DNA of 64,000 nucleotides from Fibrobacter sp. Its GTDB lineage: Bacteria > Fibrobacterota > Chitinivibrionia > Chitinivibrionales > Chitinispirillaceae. The DNA lies in the NCBI GenBank assembly GCA_012513915.1, contig JAAZBG010000153.1, positions 1-64,000 of the forward strand. The letters are read 5' to 3'. Shown here in pieces: positions 28,794 through 36,444 of this stretch. A program made the position numbers and the translations under genes. Under the pieces are notes generated by a model, which was not told the origin of the DNA, did no database searches, and was given only the letters and a program-made list of their open reading frames with translations. The first letter of the stretch is position 1. Every line of letters starts with the position of its first letter.

Positions 28794-29633
28794 ATGGCCA
28801 AAATACATAATAATGCACGCTTAAAATTTATCACTATTGGTACATGCTCACAAACAATGTTTTACCTTCTGAATCATGAAACCGGTTTACGTACCAGTGA
28901 TGAAGAACAGGCATCCGATCTTCTTGCAGGAGGATTACTTACGAAAGGGTTTCAATGCGGAATGCTCTGGGGAGCGTCTCTTGCAGCTGGTAATTATGCA
29001 TTCAAACGACATGCAGATATGAATCAATCAATCCATACTGCAATCTGTAGTTCACAAAATATTACCAATTCTTTCTCGAAATGCAGCGGATGTATAAATT
29101 GTCGTGATTTTACTAAATGCAAATGGAATAATCCGTTAAGCATTGCAAGGTATTTTATAACGGGTGGCTATTTAAAATGCCTGAATCTTATTGCAAACTG
29201 GGCACCTGATGCTCTTGACATTATACAGCAGGAAGATGAAATAACACCTCAAATTGATCTACAATGTCTCAGCTGTGCATCAGAGGTAATTAAAAAAGCC
29301 GGTGGGAGCAATAAAGAGGCGGTTTTAGCTGCGGGATTTGCAGGTGGAATCGGATTAAGCGGGAATGCCTGCGGAGCTCTCGGTGCTGCTATTTGGTACA
29401 AAACCCTTCACTGGTGCAGAAACAATCCGAAAAAAACACCGCCATTTTTTAAAAATCAGGAAATCACATCAATGATGAAACGATTTTCAACATTGACTAA
29501 CAATGTTTATGAATGCAGATCTATTTGCGGCAAAACATTTACAACAACGGATGAACATTCTGATTATATTGTAAATGGTGGTTGTCAGGAAATTATTACC
29601 GTTTTGGCTGGATTATGCAAAAAAAGTAATTAA
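28794..29633 (+). CDS. C_GCAxxG_C_C family protein, duplicated domain
   Basis: 279 residues, 15-plus cysteines. The second half has the family signature CLSCASEVI then GLSGNACGALGAAIW and WCRNN. The first half repeats the layout with TCSQTMFYLLN, FQCGMLWGASLAAG and CSGCINCRDFTKC, so the protein looks like two copies of the C_GCAxxG_C_C unit joined together. Such proteins are thought to bind a metal or redox centre through the cysteines; the biochemical role is unsettled. The start follows GAAAGG. It is convergent with the regulator gene to its right, with a strong inverted repeat between. Confidence 0.75.
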   Translation: MAKIHNNARLKFITIGTCSQTMFYLLNHETGLRTSDEEQASDLLAGGLLTKGFQCGMLWGASLAAGNYAFKRHADMNQSIHTAICSSQNITNSFSKCSGCINCRDFTKCKWNNPLSIARYFITGGYLKCLNLIANWAPDALDIIQQEDEITPQIDLQCLSCASEVIKKAGGSNKEAVLAAGFAGGIGLSGNACGALGAAIWYKTLHWCRNNPKKTPPFFKNQEITSMMKRFSTLTNNVYECRSICGKTFTTTDEHSDYIVNGGCQEIITVLAGLCKKSN

Positions 29634-29652
29634 AATTGCCACCCTATGTGCC

Positions 29653-29689
29653 CAATGGTTACAAATATTCTATATACTTGTAACCATTG
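29653..29689. terminator. Perfect 12-bp inverted repeat between convergent genes
   Basis: CAATGGTTACAA (29653-29664) and TTGTAACCATTG (29678-29689) flank a 13-nt loop. It stands between the ends of two convergent genes and could stop transcripts from both sides, although it has no long T-run. Confidence 0.5.
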
Positions 29690-29702
29690 TAAATGCGATA
29701 CA

Positions 29703-31076
29703 CTACCGAAGATCTCTGCAATATTCTGTTTCCATATTCTGGATTCCGGCTTCTGAATTCTGGCTTCTCGCTTCCGTCTGCCGGCTCCCAACCATCCCCC
29801 CAACATTCCCGTTGTTTGCCCGTTGAATTCGCTGTGCCAGCAGCCTGCAAAGAAATAGTGCATAGTGAGGTTTTTCGCGGATTGCTTCAATAAAACTTTT
29901 TTTTGATATCTCGATCAGCTTGCCATCAGTCGCAGCGATAATTGTTGCATTGCGTTCATTATTCAGGAGAAATGACATCTCACCCATAAAAATGTCATCA
30001 GGTGTCAGCGTTGAAACGACTTCACCCTGCACTACTACATTGTAAATACCTTTGACAATATAGTACAGATAATCTCCCGGTTCGCCCTCATTGAAAATCA
30101 CGTCACCGCCTTTAATTTCCTTTGCGGGAATAAATTCAAACAATCCGGGCATCAACACTGTCCTCTCCCTTTCAAAATGCACTTCAAAGGTGACTTCATT
30201 ACCCTTTTCGTTATAGCGGAGATTATGTACAAGTGATTTTGTTATCAGTATTCCCCTGCCATGAAGCTCCAGGATAAACTCGTCTTTAGTTACATCCCTG
30301 ACATGACGCCAATCAAACCCATTCCCCTGATCGCCGATGGTAAAAATGGCCATTTCAGGAGTTATGGTATACTCGAATGATACTTTTTTCCTGTTTATGG
30401 CTTCTTCACGGTTTTTTAAAGCTATCAGTTCGGCAATATCAAGCGATTTTTCGAGCCATTCCGATTTTTCATCATAGGTGACTCCGCAATTACCATGTTC
30501 AATTGCATTGGTAAGCATCTCGGTAAGTGCAAGCCTGACATTAAATTTCTGTTCCATTTTTATTCTGTTTGAGTTGTACAGAAAATTACAGATAAGGTTT
30601 ACATAACACTTTACATCATAGATATCATTATCAAGTTCAAATGCACCACTGATATTATTCAGAAAATCACTGCTCAATTCACGTTGAAACAGAATTCTTC
30701 TATTGTTAAGTATAATTGCTACCACTTTGGCAATATAACACTGATAATCTGCGGTATCAAGTGCAATAATCAGATTTGCACCTTTGATTAATTCGACACG
30801 TTCAATTTCATTATTGGAGTCGCATATGGCAATGATCCCCCCATGAAGCAACCAGGCGTCACTCATAATATTTGTAAGTAATTCAAACGCATTGATACCC
30901 TTGTCACTGAAATTGACAATTATTAATTCTGGCATCTCAATGCCAAGATAATCAAGTGTTGATGAGCTGTCAGAAAGTTGATGCAACACTATCTGATGCA
31001 ACCCGTTTTTTGAAAGGTATTCCTCAGTTCGCTCTACAAGAGCACTGTCGCTGGTAACAATCGGTAATTTATACAT
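29703..31076 (-). CDS. Receiver-like / RsbW-type HATPase / cNMP-binding regulator
   Basis: 457 residues with three parts. Residues ~1-125 resemble a receiver fold (PELIIVNFSDKG, where the usual phospho-Asp block is altered). Residues ~150-310 form an RsbW/SpoIIAB-type HATPase with LTEMLTNAIEHGN (N box), IGDQGNGFDW and GRGILITKSL. Residues ~320-430 form a Crp-like cyclic-nucleotide-binding domain (GDVIFNEGEPGDYLYYI, FMGEMSFLLNNERNATI). It probably acts in a partner-switching or sigma-control circuit sensing a ligand; no partner is adjacent. The last ~35 residues are encoded by a degenerate short repeat and do not belong to the domain. Confidence 0.85.
   Translation of the reverse strand: MYKLPIVTSDSALVERTEEYLSKNGLHQIVLHQLSDSSSTLDYLGIEMPELIIVNFSDKGINAFELLTNIMSDAWLLHGGIIAICDSNNEIERVELIKGANLIIALDTADYQCYIAKVVAIILNNRRILFQRELSSDFLNNISGAFELDNDIYDVKCYVNLICNFLYNSNRIKMEQKFNVRLALTEMLTNAIEHGNCGVTYDEKSEWLEKSLDIAELIALKNREEAINRKKVSFEYTITPEMAIFTIGDQGNGFDWRHVRDVTKDEFILELHGRGILITKSLVHNLRYNEKGNEVTFEVHFERERTVLMPGLFEFIPAKEIKGGDVIFNEGEPGDYLYYIVKGIYNVVVQGEVVSTLTPDDIFMGEMSFLLNNERNATIIAATDGKLIEISKKSFIEAIREKPHYALFLCRLLAQRIQRANNGNVGGMVGSRQTEARSQNSEAGIQNMETEYCRDLR
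29712..29790. repeat. Degenerate ~14-bp tandem repeat fused into a coding end
   Basis: On the minus strand the units read AGAAGCCAGAATTC, AGAAGCCGGAATCC and AGAATATGGAAAC, with a related cggaagcg lead-in. They encode the tail SRQTEARSQNSEAG of the regulator. The plus strand shows the same as ttctggattccggcttctg. Such repeats are usually intergenic; here one has replaced or extended the gene end. Confidence 0.6.
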
Positions 31077-31170
31077 TTAAGGATGTGGCTCCGTAATCAA
31101 ATACCAATACTCACACCATTACTCTGTTCAATAATTACCAATTATAACATTGGCCATTAATCAAGTGCTC

Positions 31171-31204
31171 AAAAAAAAGCAGAGACTCTATTAAAAGCCC
31201 CTGC
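31171..31204 (-). terminator. Rho-independent terminator of the solo TonB-like gene
   Basis: On the minus strand GCAGGGGCT pairs with AGTCTCTGC (two G-U pairs) around a short loop and is followed by a run of eight T. It lies 32 bp past the stop codon. Confidence 0.7.
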
Positions 31205-31235
31205 ATTACATCACAAACCGGAATTACAGTATGTT

Positions 31236-31499
31236 TTATGATGAGAACACAAACGGATAGACTATTTCGGTAACATCACCAACTTTGTCGATCTTTTCAA
31301 ACCGCCAGCGGCTGATCATGCCCTTGATTTTTGCCTCAAGTACATTATCCAGCACTGTTGATTCAACGATATCACACATAAGTACATTCCCGAACTCATC
31401 AATGGCAAACCTGCAAACAACTTTGCCTCTCAATTCCGGTTTATCTCTAAGCCTTTGATTATAAACATATCGAAGCGATTGGATATTCTGCATAACCAC
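31236..31499 (-). CDS. Stand-alone AgmX/TonB-like C-terminal domain
   Basis: 87 residues that correspond almost exactly to the C-terminal domain of AgmX/PglI-type (TonB-like) proteins: VMQNIQSLRYVYNQRL, then GKVVCRFAIDEFGNVLMCDIVEST and the final RWRFEKIDKVGDVTEIVYPFVF. In complete proteins this domain follows a membrane helix and long linker, which are missing here. The frame is open only a few codons further upstream before a TAA and has no good ribosome site, so this may be the surviving end of a truncated gene. It does keep its own terminator. Confidence 0.6.
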   Translation of the reverse strand: MVMQNIQSLRYVYNQRLRDKPELRGKVVCRFAIDEFGNVLMCDIVESTVLDNVLEAKIKGMISRWRFEKIDKVGDVTEIVYPFVFSS

Positions 31500-31625
31500 T
31501 TTTAATATTTCTGAGGTGATGATGATTTTTTGTTAATAATTTATAGGGATTTTATTATTTTTTGTACGCGTCCAAATTTGATCAGGACTGCGATTATTTA
31601 TTACAATTCAGGGAAAGTGATTAAA

Positions 31626-31898
31626 ATGTCTAAAAAAGCAAAAACAGTCAATATATTGTTCAATCTGCTTATAGCTATAGCAGTTGTCTCAGCGTTTGTA
31701 AAAATACCGGATCACCAAACGAATGTATCACTTGCTTATCTTGATCCAGGTACCGGTTCGATGATCATTTCAGCAATAGTTGGTATTTTTGCGACAATTG
31801 CCCTTGGAGTTAAAACGTTCTGGTATAAAATTGTCAGGATCTTTAATCCGTCAAAGAAAATGACAGAAACAAATAAAACATCCGGATCAAAAAAGTAG
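31626..31898 (+). CDS. Small membrane protein with LDPGTGS motif
   Basis: 90 residues from ATG 31626; the ORF-track start (31530) is too early. There are two hydrophobic segments (about 8-24 and 43-64), between them AYLDPGTGSMII. The DPGTGS motif marks a small family of membrane proteins often found next to exopolysaccharide or envelope-polymer genes; the biochemical role is unknown. It is the first gene of the tight cluster that runs to 38226, with 30 bp to the next start, so it likely serves the same polymer pathway. Confidence 0.7.
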   Translation: MSKKAKTVNILFNLLIAIAVVSAFVKIPDHQTNVSLAYLDPGTGSMIISAIVGIFATIALGVKTFWYKIVRIFNPSKKMTETNKTSGSKK

Positions 31899-31928
31899 CA
31901 GCTGTACCACACTGTCAAGCAGGGACAC

Positions 31929-33104
31929 ATGAGTCAGAAAAAAGGATTTTCGCTTAATACCTTTATCAAGTCATTCAGGAATTACCGTGCCTATTACAAA
32001 CTGCATCCGGATTTCAGAAAAATTGTTATCTATTCAGAAAGCGGTCAGGATTGGCACCACTTCAGTGATATTATCGGTAAACTACTTGACATGGGTAAGA
32101 AGGTCACGTACATTACATCCGATTTAAACGATCAGGGTCTGTCATTTACACACCCTGAATTCAGATCGATATTCATTGGTGATGGATTCTGGCTTATTAC
32201 CTTTTTTCAGTTTTTGAAGGCTGATTGTCTTGTACTGACAATGATTGACCTTAATATTTTTCAGTTAAAGAGGTCGATTAATCCAGTGCATTATATCTAT
32301 CTGTTCCATGCAATGGGCAGTACGCACATGGTTGATTTTGAGAACTCATACGATCATTACGATACGGTTCTTTGCAGCGGCCAGCACCAGATTGACGAAA
32401 TACGAAAAAGAGAATCACTAAAAAATCTTCCTGCTAAAAATCTTGTTCCTCACGGATATGCCCGTATTGAAAATCTTATGAAACAGGCGTCAGTACGCAG
32501 CCATAAATCCGTGAAGCCGTATACCGTTCTCCTCGCTCCGACCTGGGGTCCGGATTCAATTCTGAATATCTGCGGTAAAAAGCTTGTCACGATTCTGCTT
32601 GATGCCGGATTTAGGGTGATACTCAGACCTCATTATCAAACTGCAAAATTAACACCTGAAGTGATACAGGATATTGTTGATACCTGTTCCGGGAACCCAC
32701 TTTTCTCTCATGTGTCAAAAATGGGTGATACTGATTCACTCTTTGATTCCGACATTCTCATCTGCGACTGGTCATCGATGTCAATAGAGTATGCACTCGG
32801 ACTCGAGAAACCGGTGTTGTACATTGATGTTCCCAAAAGAGTAAGAAATAACAACTATACAGAACTCGGCCTTGAACCCATGGAAATAAGTATACGGAAT
32901 CAGGTAGGTGCAGTGCTTTCTCCTGATAATCTATCCGATGCGCCTTCGCTAATTAATTCACTCTGTGCAAATCCGGAAAAATTCAAAGCGGGTATCCGTC
33001 AATTCAGGGAAAAAGTTGTGTTCAACCTTGGTAACAGTGTTGCAGTCGGCGCTGCTGCTATTGCAGAAATTGCGGATAAAGTAAAAGTTAAGGAAGATAT
33101 GTAA
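31929..33104 (+). CDS. CDP-glycerol:polyglycerophosphate glycerophosphotransferase-like protein
   Basis: 391 residues with the GT-B-like layout of TagF/TagB-type glycerophosphotransferases: YLFHAMGSTHMVD in the N-terminal half, VLLAPTWGPDS (~205) opening the second half, VILRPHYQ, and the donor-site block DILICDWSSMSIEYALGLEKPVLYID (~270-300). Family enzymes transfer glycerol phosphate from CDP-glycerol to build teichoic-acid-like polymers. In a Gram-negative host the product may be an O-antigen or capsule-like chain. The ribosome site AGGGA precedes ATG 31929. Second gene of the five-gene operon. Confidence 0.85.
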   Translation: MSQKKGFSLNTFIKSFRNYRAYYKLHPDFRKIVIYSESGQDWHHFSDIIGKLLDMGKKVTYITSDLNDQGLSFTHPEFRSIFIGDGFWLITFFQFLKADCLVLTMIDLNIFQLKRSINPVHYIYLFHAMGSTHMVDFENSYDHYDTVLCSGQHQIDEIRKRESLKNLPAKNLVPHGYARIENLMKQASVRSHKSVKPYTVLLAPTWGPDSILNICGKKLVTILLDAGFRVILRPHYQTAKLTPEVIQDIVDTCSGNPLFSHVSKMGDTDSLFDSDILICDWSSMSIEYALGLEKPVLYIDVPKRVRNNNYTELGLEPMEISIRNQVGAVLSPDNLSDAPSLINSLCANPEKFKAGIRQFREKVVFNLGNSVAVGAAAIAEIADKVKVKEDM

Positions 33105-33160
33105 CTGTACTTTATTATTTCCTGTTACTACCACCATTTTCTCAATCGAAATGAATCAAT

Positions 33161-34984
33161 ATGAAATCAAATAATCCATTTTTTTCTATAAAAGAACGCC
33201 TCACACTGCTTAAATGGAGTGCAGAATTTATTACTATTGCCGCAATTGTTTTTGTTATTGCAGGCCTGCGTTACTTTTTTGTCTACCACTTTCCCACCGA
33301 ACTACCCGGAATAGCCTATACAATTGCAGCGTTTTCAAGTCACTTTCTATCAATCGGCCTTTTACTGTTTATCGGAATTTCACTTCCGCTGATACTTCTA
33401 ATGCCATTTCGTAAGCTAATTATCAGCATATCGGTTATCGCTGCTGCGTTTGTTGTTTCGTTAATTCTTCTTGATTCACAAATCTATACCGCACATCGCT
33501 TTCACTTTACAATTCTGACAATTAAAATTCTTGGCTGGAAAACGTGGGGCTTTGGAATCTTTTATTTTCTGATTTTTACGGTGCTATTTTCATTAATTGC
33601 CCGTAATTCCTGGAAACGTGCTATTGTTGACAAAAAGGGCATGAGATCCATTGTCGCAGCACCACTCACCATTCTCCTTCTCGGATTTACCCATGTGACA
33701 CATATGTGGGCCGATGCAACCGGGTATATGCCGGTCACACGATTTACGACAACACTCCCCCTCTTTTATCCATCAACAAGTAAACGGTTCATGATAAAAC
33801 ATGGTTTTAACGACATCGCAAACCGCAGATCGCTTCCGAAGAACTTTTCACCGGAATCGTCCGGGTTTTATTATCCTCAGAAACCATTACAATTTGACTC
33901 TCTTATTGCAAATAAAAATATTATCATCATCTGCTTAGATGCCTTACGTGCAGATGTCGTTACGGATTCCCTGATGCCCGGAGTTATGAATCATGCCAAA
34001 GAAAGCGGCACAATATTCAATAATCACTGGAGTGGCGGGAATTCAACCAAGATGGGTATGTTTTCCATTTTTTACGGAATTCCACCAACGTATCAGCAGT
34101 ACGTCGAGAGTAACAAGGTCTCCTCTGTTCTTGTAAATACGATGATTGACAAGAATTATTCGATGGGAATTTATACAAGTTATAAACTCTATGCACCAGC
34201 ATGTCTTGATATTACTGCATTTGTAAAAATACCCAATCTTCGTCTCGAAACAAAAATTGACGGTCCTCAGGACGTATACCGTAAAGATAGTGCACTCACC
34301 ACCGAATGGAAGCAATGGCTTGACACAATACCAACAGACAAAAACTTCTTCGGATTTCTCTTCTATGATGTTCTCAGCGTTGAAGGGTATCCGCCTCATT
34401 ACAAATCGAGAATCAGGATCAACGGTTCGATGAATGATATGCAGAAGAAATTTGAACATTACAAGGCAGGAGTTCAATACCTTGACTCATTGACAACGGC
34501 AGTGCTTGATGACTTAAAGGAACGGGACCTGTTAAAAAATACAATCGTTATGATTACATCAGATCATGGTGAGGAATACAATGAGAATGGACTGAACTTT
34601 ACCGGTCACGGCAGTGCATTCAGTACAATTCAGATGAGAACACCCATGATCGTTTTCGACCCGGGAAATGGTGCATCAACGGTTACCAGACGGACAAGCC
34701 ATTATGATATCGTTCCGACGCTAATGCAAAAAGGACTTGGTTGTACCAGCCCGGCAAAAGATTACTCATCAGGTAGTGATCTTTTCAGCAGCGAACCCTG
34801 GCAATGGCTGATCGGCGGCAGTTATTATAACTTCGCCATTATTGAACCTGACAAAATCACAGTTCAGTTCCCTGGCGGCTACTATGAAACCCGTGATACC
34901 AGCTACCACCTGATAAATAATCCTGCGTTATCGCCCTACCTCACTGATGCACTTGCTGAAATGGGGAGATTTTACAGGCGATGA
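33161..34984 (+). CDS. YejM-like membrane phosphotransferase/sulfatase-fold protein
   Basis: 607 residues: five N-terminal membrane helices (about 15-195) and a periplasmic alkaline-phosphatase/sulfatase-fold domain (about 245-590), the arrangement of YejM/PbgA (DUF3413) and of LTA synthases. The metal and nucleophile region reads IIIICLDALRAD, then SGGNSTKMGMFSIFYG, whose Ser/Thr would be the nucleophile. TSDHGEEYNENG and TGHGSAF carry the second Asp/His set. Family members transfer phosphoglycerol or phosphoethanolamine groups, or sense lipid A. Its place beside a glycerophosphotransferase and a cytidylyltransferase suggests transfer of a phospho-headgroup to a surface polymer. It overlaps the YidC-like gene by 4 bp. 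Confidence 0.85.
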   Translation: MKSNNPFFSIKERLTLLKWSAEFITIAAIVFVIAGLRYFFVYHFPTELPGIAYTIAAFSSHFLSIGLLLFIGISLPLILLMPFRKLIISISVIAAAFVVSLILLDSQIYTAHRFHFTILTIKILGWKTWGFGIFYFLIFTVLFSLIARNSWKRAIVDKKGMRSIVAAPLTILLLGFTHVTHMWADATGYMPVTRFTTTLPLFYPSTSKRFMIKHGFNDIANRRSLPKNFSPESSGFYYPQKPLQFDSLIANKNIIIICLDALRADVVTDSLMPGVMNHAKESGTIFNNHWSGGNSTKMGMFSIFYGIPPTYQQYVESNKVSSVLVNTMIDKNYSMGIYTSYKLYAPACLDITAFVKIPNLRLETKIDGPQDVYRKDSALTTEWKQWLDTIPTDKNFFGFLFYDVLSVEGYPPHYKSRIRINGSMNDMQKKFEHYKAGVQYLDSLTTAVLDDLKERDLLKNTIVMITSDHGEEYNENGLNFTGHGSAFSTIQMRTPMIVFDPGNGASTVTRRTSHYDIVPTLMQKGLGCTSPAKDYSSGSDLFSSEPWQWLIGGSYYNFAIIEPDKITVQFPGGYYETRDTSYHLINNPALSPYLTDALAEMGRFYRR

Positions 34985-36441
34985 AACGATTTACTGTACC
35001 ACTTTTGCTTATACTGCTTTCAGGGATCATTGCAATCTCCAGTGCAGATTCAATATCTGTAAAGGTTAATGCATTTTCCTATATTTTTTCAGTATCAGGA
35101 AATCTGCACTCAGTCATCTATGAAGAATCACGACTGTCAAAACCTGTGCGTATCAGCAGTTCTGATTCTGATATTATCTCATTAACACCGGAACATCACG
35201 ATTCTTATCTATCGGAAACCACACCCGCATATCAGATTGCGGAAAATGACAGTCAATCCGTTATTTCATTTCGCTACATCGGTGAATCTTATACATTTGT
35301 CAAACAGTTCTGTATATCGAAGTTTACAAATACCGTTACCATTTGTTGTTTAACCGCATCAGGTACAGACAGTACTGCATCAACCAAAATTGCTCTTAAT
35401 GTGGCATTGAACAAAATTCAACATGAACATTATAAGTTCATTTCAATTGACAACAGAAATAAAAAAGTTTTCTCTTTAAATAAGAATTCATCACAACCGA
35501 TCACCAGTTCAGACTGGATGGGTATCAGAAGTCGTTTTACAACAATACTGCTCCGTTCAGATTCAGACACTCTTGTTCTGAAACATTACAATGACAGTTC
35601 GATTCATTTCTCCGGTACGATTTCAGAAAATGACACACTGACCTGTCTGGTGTATGCCGGTCCTGTAAAGTATTCCATACTCAGGAATATCGGCAATAAT
35701 GCAGAACGACTTATGTTTTCGTTATGGTTCTGGATGCGGTGGTTTTCACTTGGCATACTATACCTGTTTGATTTTCTGACAACGCTGAGCGGTAACCTTC
35801 TTATTGCAATCATACTTCTTTCTATTTGTGTAAAGATTATCCTGTCACCGCTGTTTCATATTGCTGATAAGTGGCAGAAAAAAGTCAATTATCAGAACAA
35901 TATTATCCAGCCCCGAATTGCCGAAATTAAAAAACATTATAAAGGTGAAGAACAGACACGGCGCATTATTGCTTTACATAAAGAGATTGGAATAAGTCCG
36001 CTGTATTCGTTAAAAAGCCTCCTGAGTGCAGCAATTCAGATCCCTATTTTCTTTGCCGCATACCATGCGTTAAGTGAACACTATGCCCTATTCCAGTCAT
36101 CTGCGGGATTTATCGCAGATCTGTCACAGGCTGACGGCTTATTGCCGCTTCCGGTTACACTTCCGGTATTAGGCAATGCAATTAATATTCTGCCATTCGT
36201 GATGACCTCCATTACCTTTGCGTCATCATGGCTGCATACCGATACGTCGATGTCTGCAGTGATGTTAAAAAAACAACGGACAAACCTTTACGGTATGGCA
36301 CTATTGTTTTTTGTTCTCCTTTATACATCTCCGGCAGGAATGGTTATTTACTGGACAATGAATAATCTTCTTGCCTTTTTATCTACAGTTTTTTCATCAT
36401 TTCTCCATCATCGACACCAACAAATCCATAAAAGGAACTAA
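34981..36441 (+). CDS. YidC/Oxa1-family insertase paralogue
   Basis: 486 residues. A signal-anchor (1-20) is followed by a periplasmic domain (~25-235) and the Oxa1 core (~245-480), with NLLIAIILLSICVKIILSPLF, a coiled hairpin (QPRIAEIKKHY) and SLLSAAIQIPIFFAAYHAL. The hydrophilic-groove Arg of canonical YidC lies in a V-R-x-x-x-x-P context; here the place is taken by Lys (VKIILSPL). This protein sits in a polymer operon rather than beside rnpA/mnmE, so it is probably a dedicated paralogue, perhaps inserting the other operon membrane proteins. It ends 3 bp before the next start. Confidence 0.85.
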   Translation: MKRFTVPLLLILLSGIIAISSADSISVKVNAFSYIFSVSGNLHSVIYEESRLSKPVRISSSDSDIISLTPEHHDSYLSETTPAYQIAENDSQSVISFRYIGESYTFVKQFCISKFTNTVTICCLTASGTDSTASTKIALNVALNKIQHEHYKFISIDNRNKKVFSLNKNSSQPITSSDWMGIRSRFTTILLRSDSDTLVLKHYNDSSIHFSGTISENDTLTCLVYAGPVKYSILRNIGNNAERLMFSLWFWMRWFSLGILYLFDFLTTLSGNLLIAIILLSICVKIILSPLFHIADKWQKKVNYQNNIIQPRIAEIKKHYKGEEQTRRIIALHKEIGISPLYSLKSLLSAAIQIPIFFAAYHALSEHYALFQSSAGFIADLSQADGLLPLPVTLPVLGNAINILPFVMTSITFASSWLHTDTSMSAVMLKKQRTNLYGMALLFFVLLYTSPAGMVIYWTMNNLLAFLSTVFSSFLHHRHQQIHKRN

Positions 36442-36444
36442 ACC

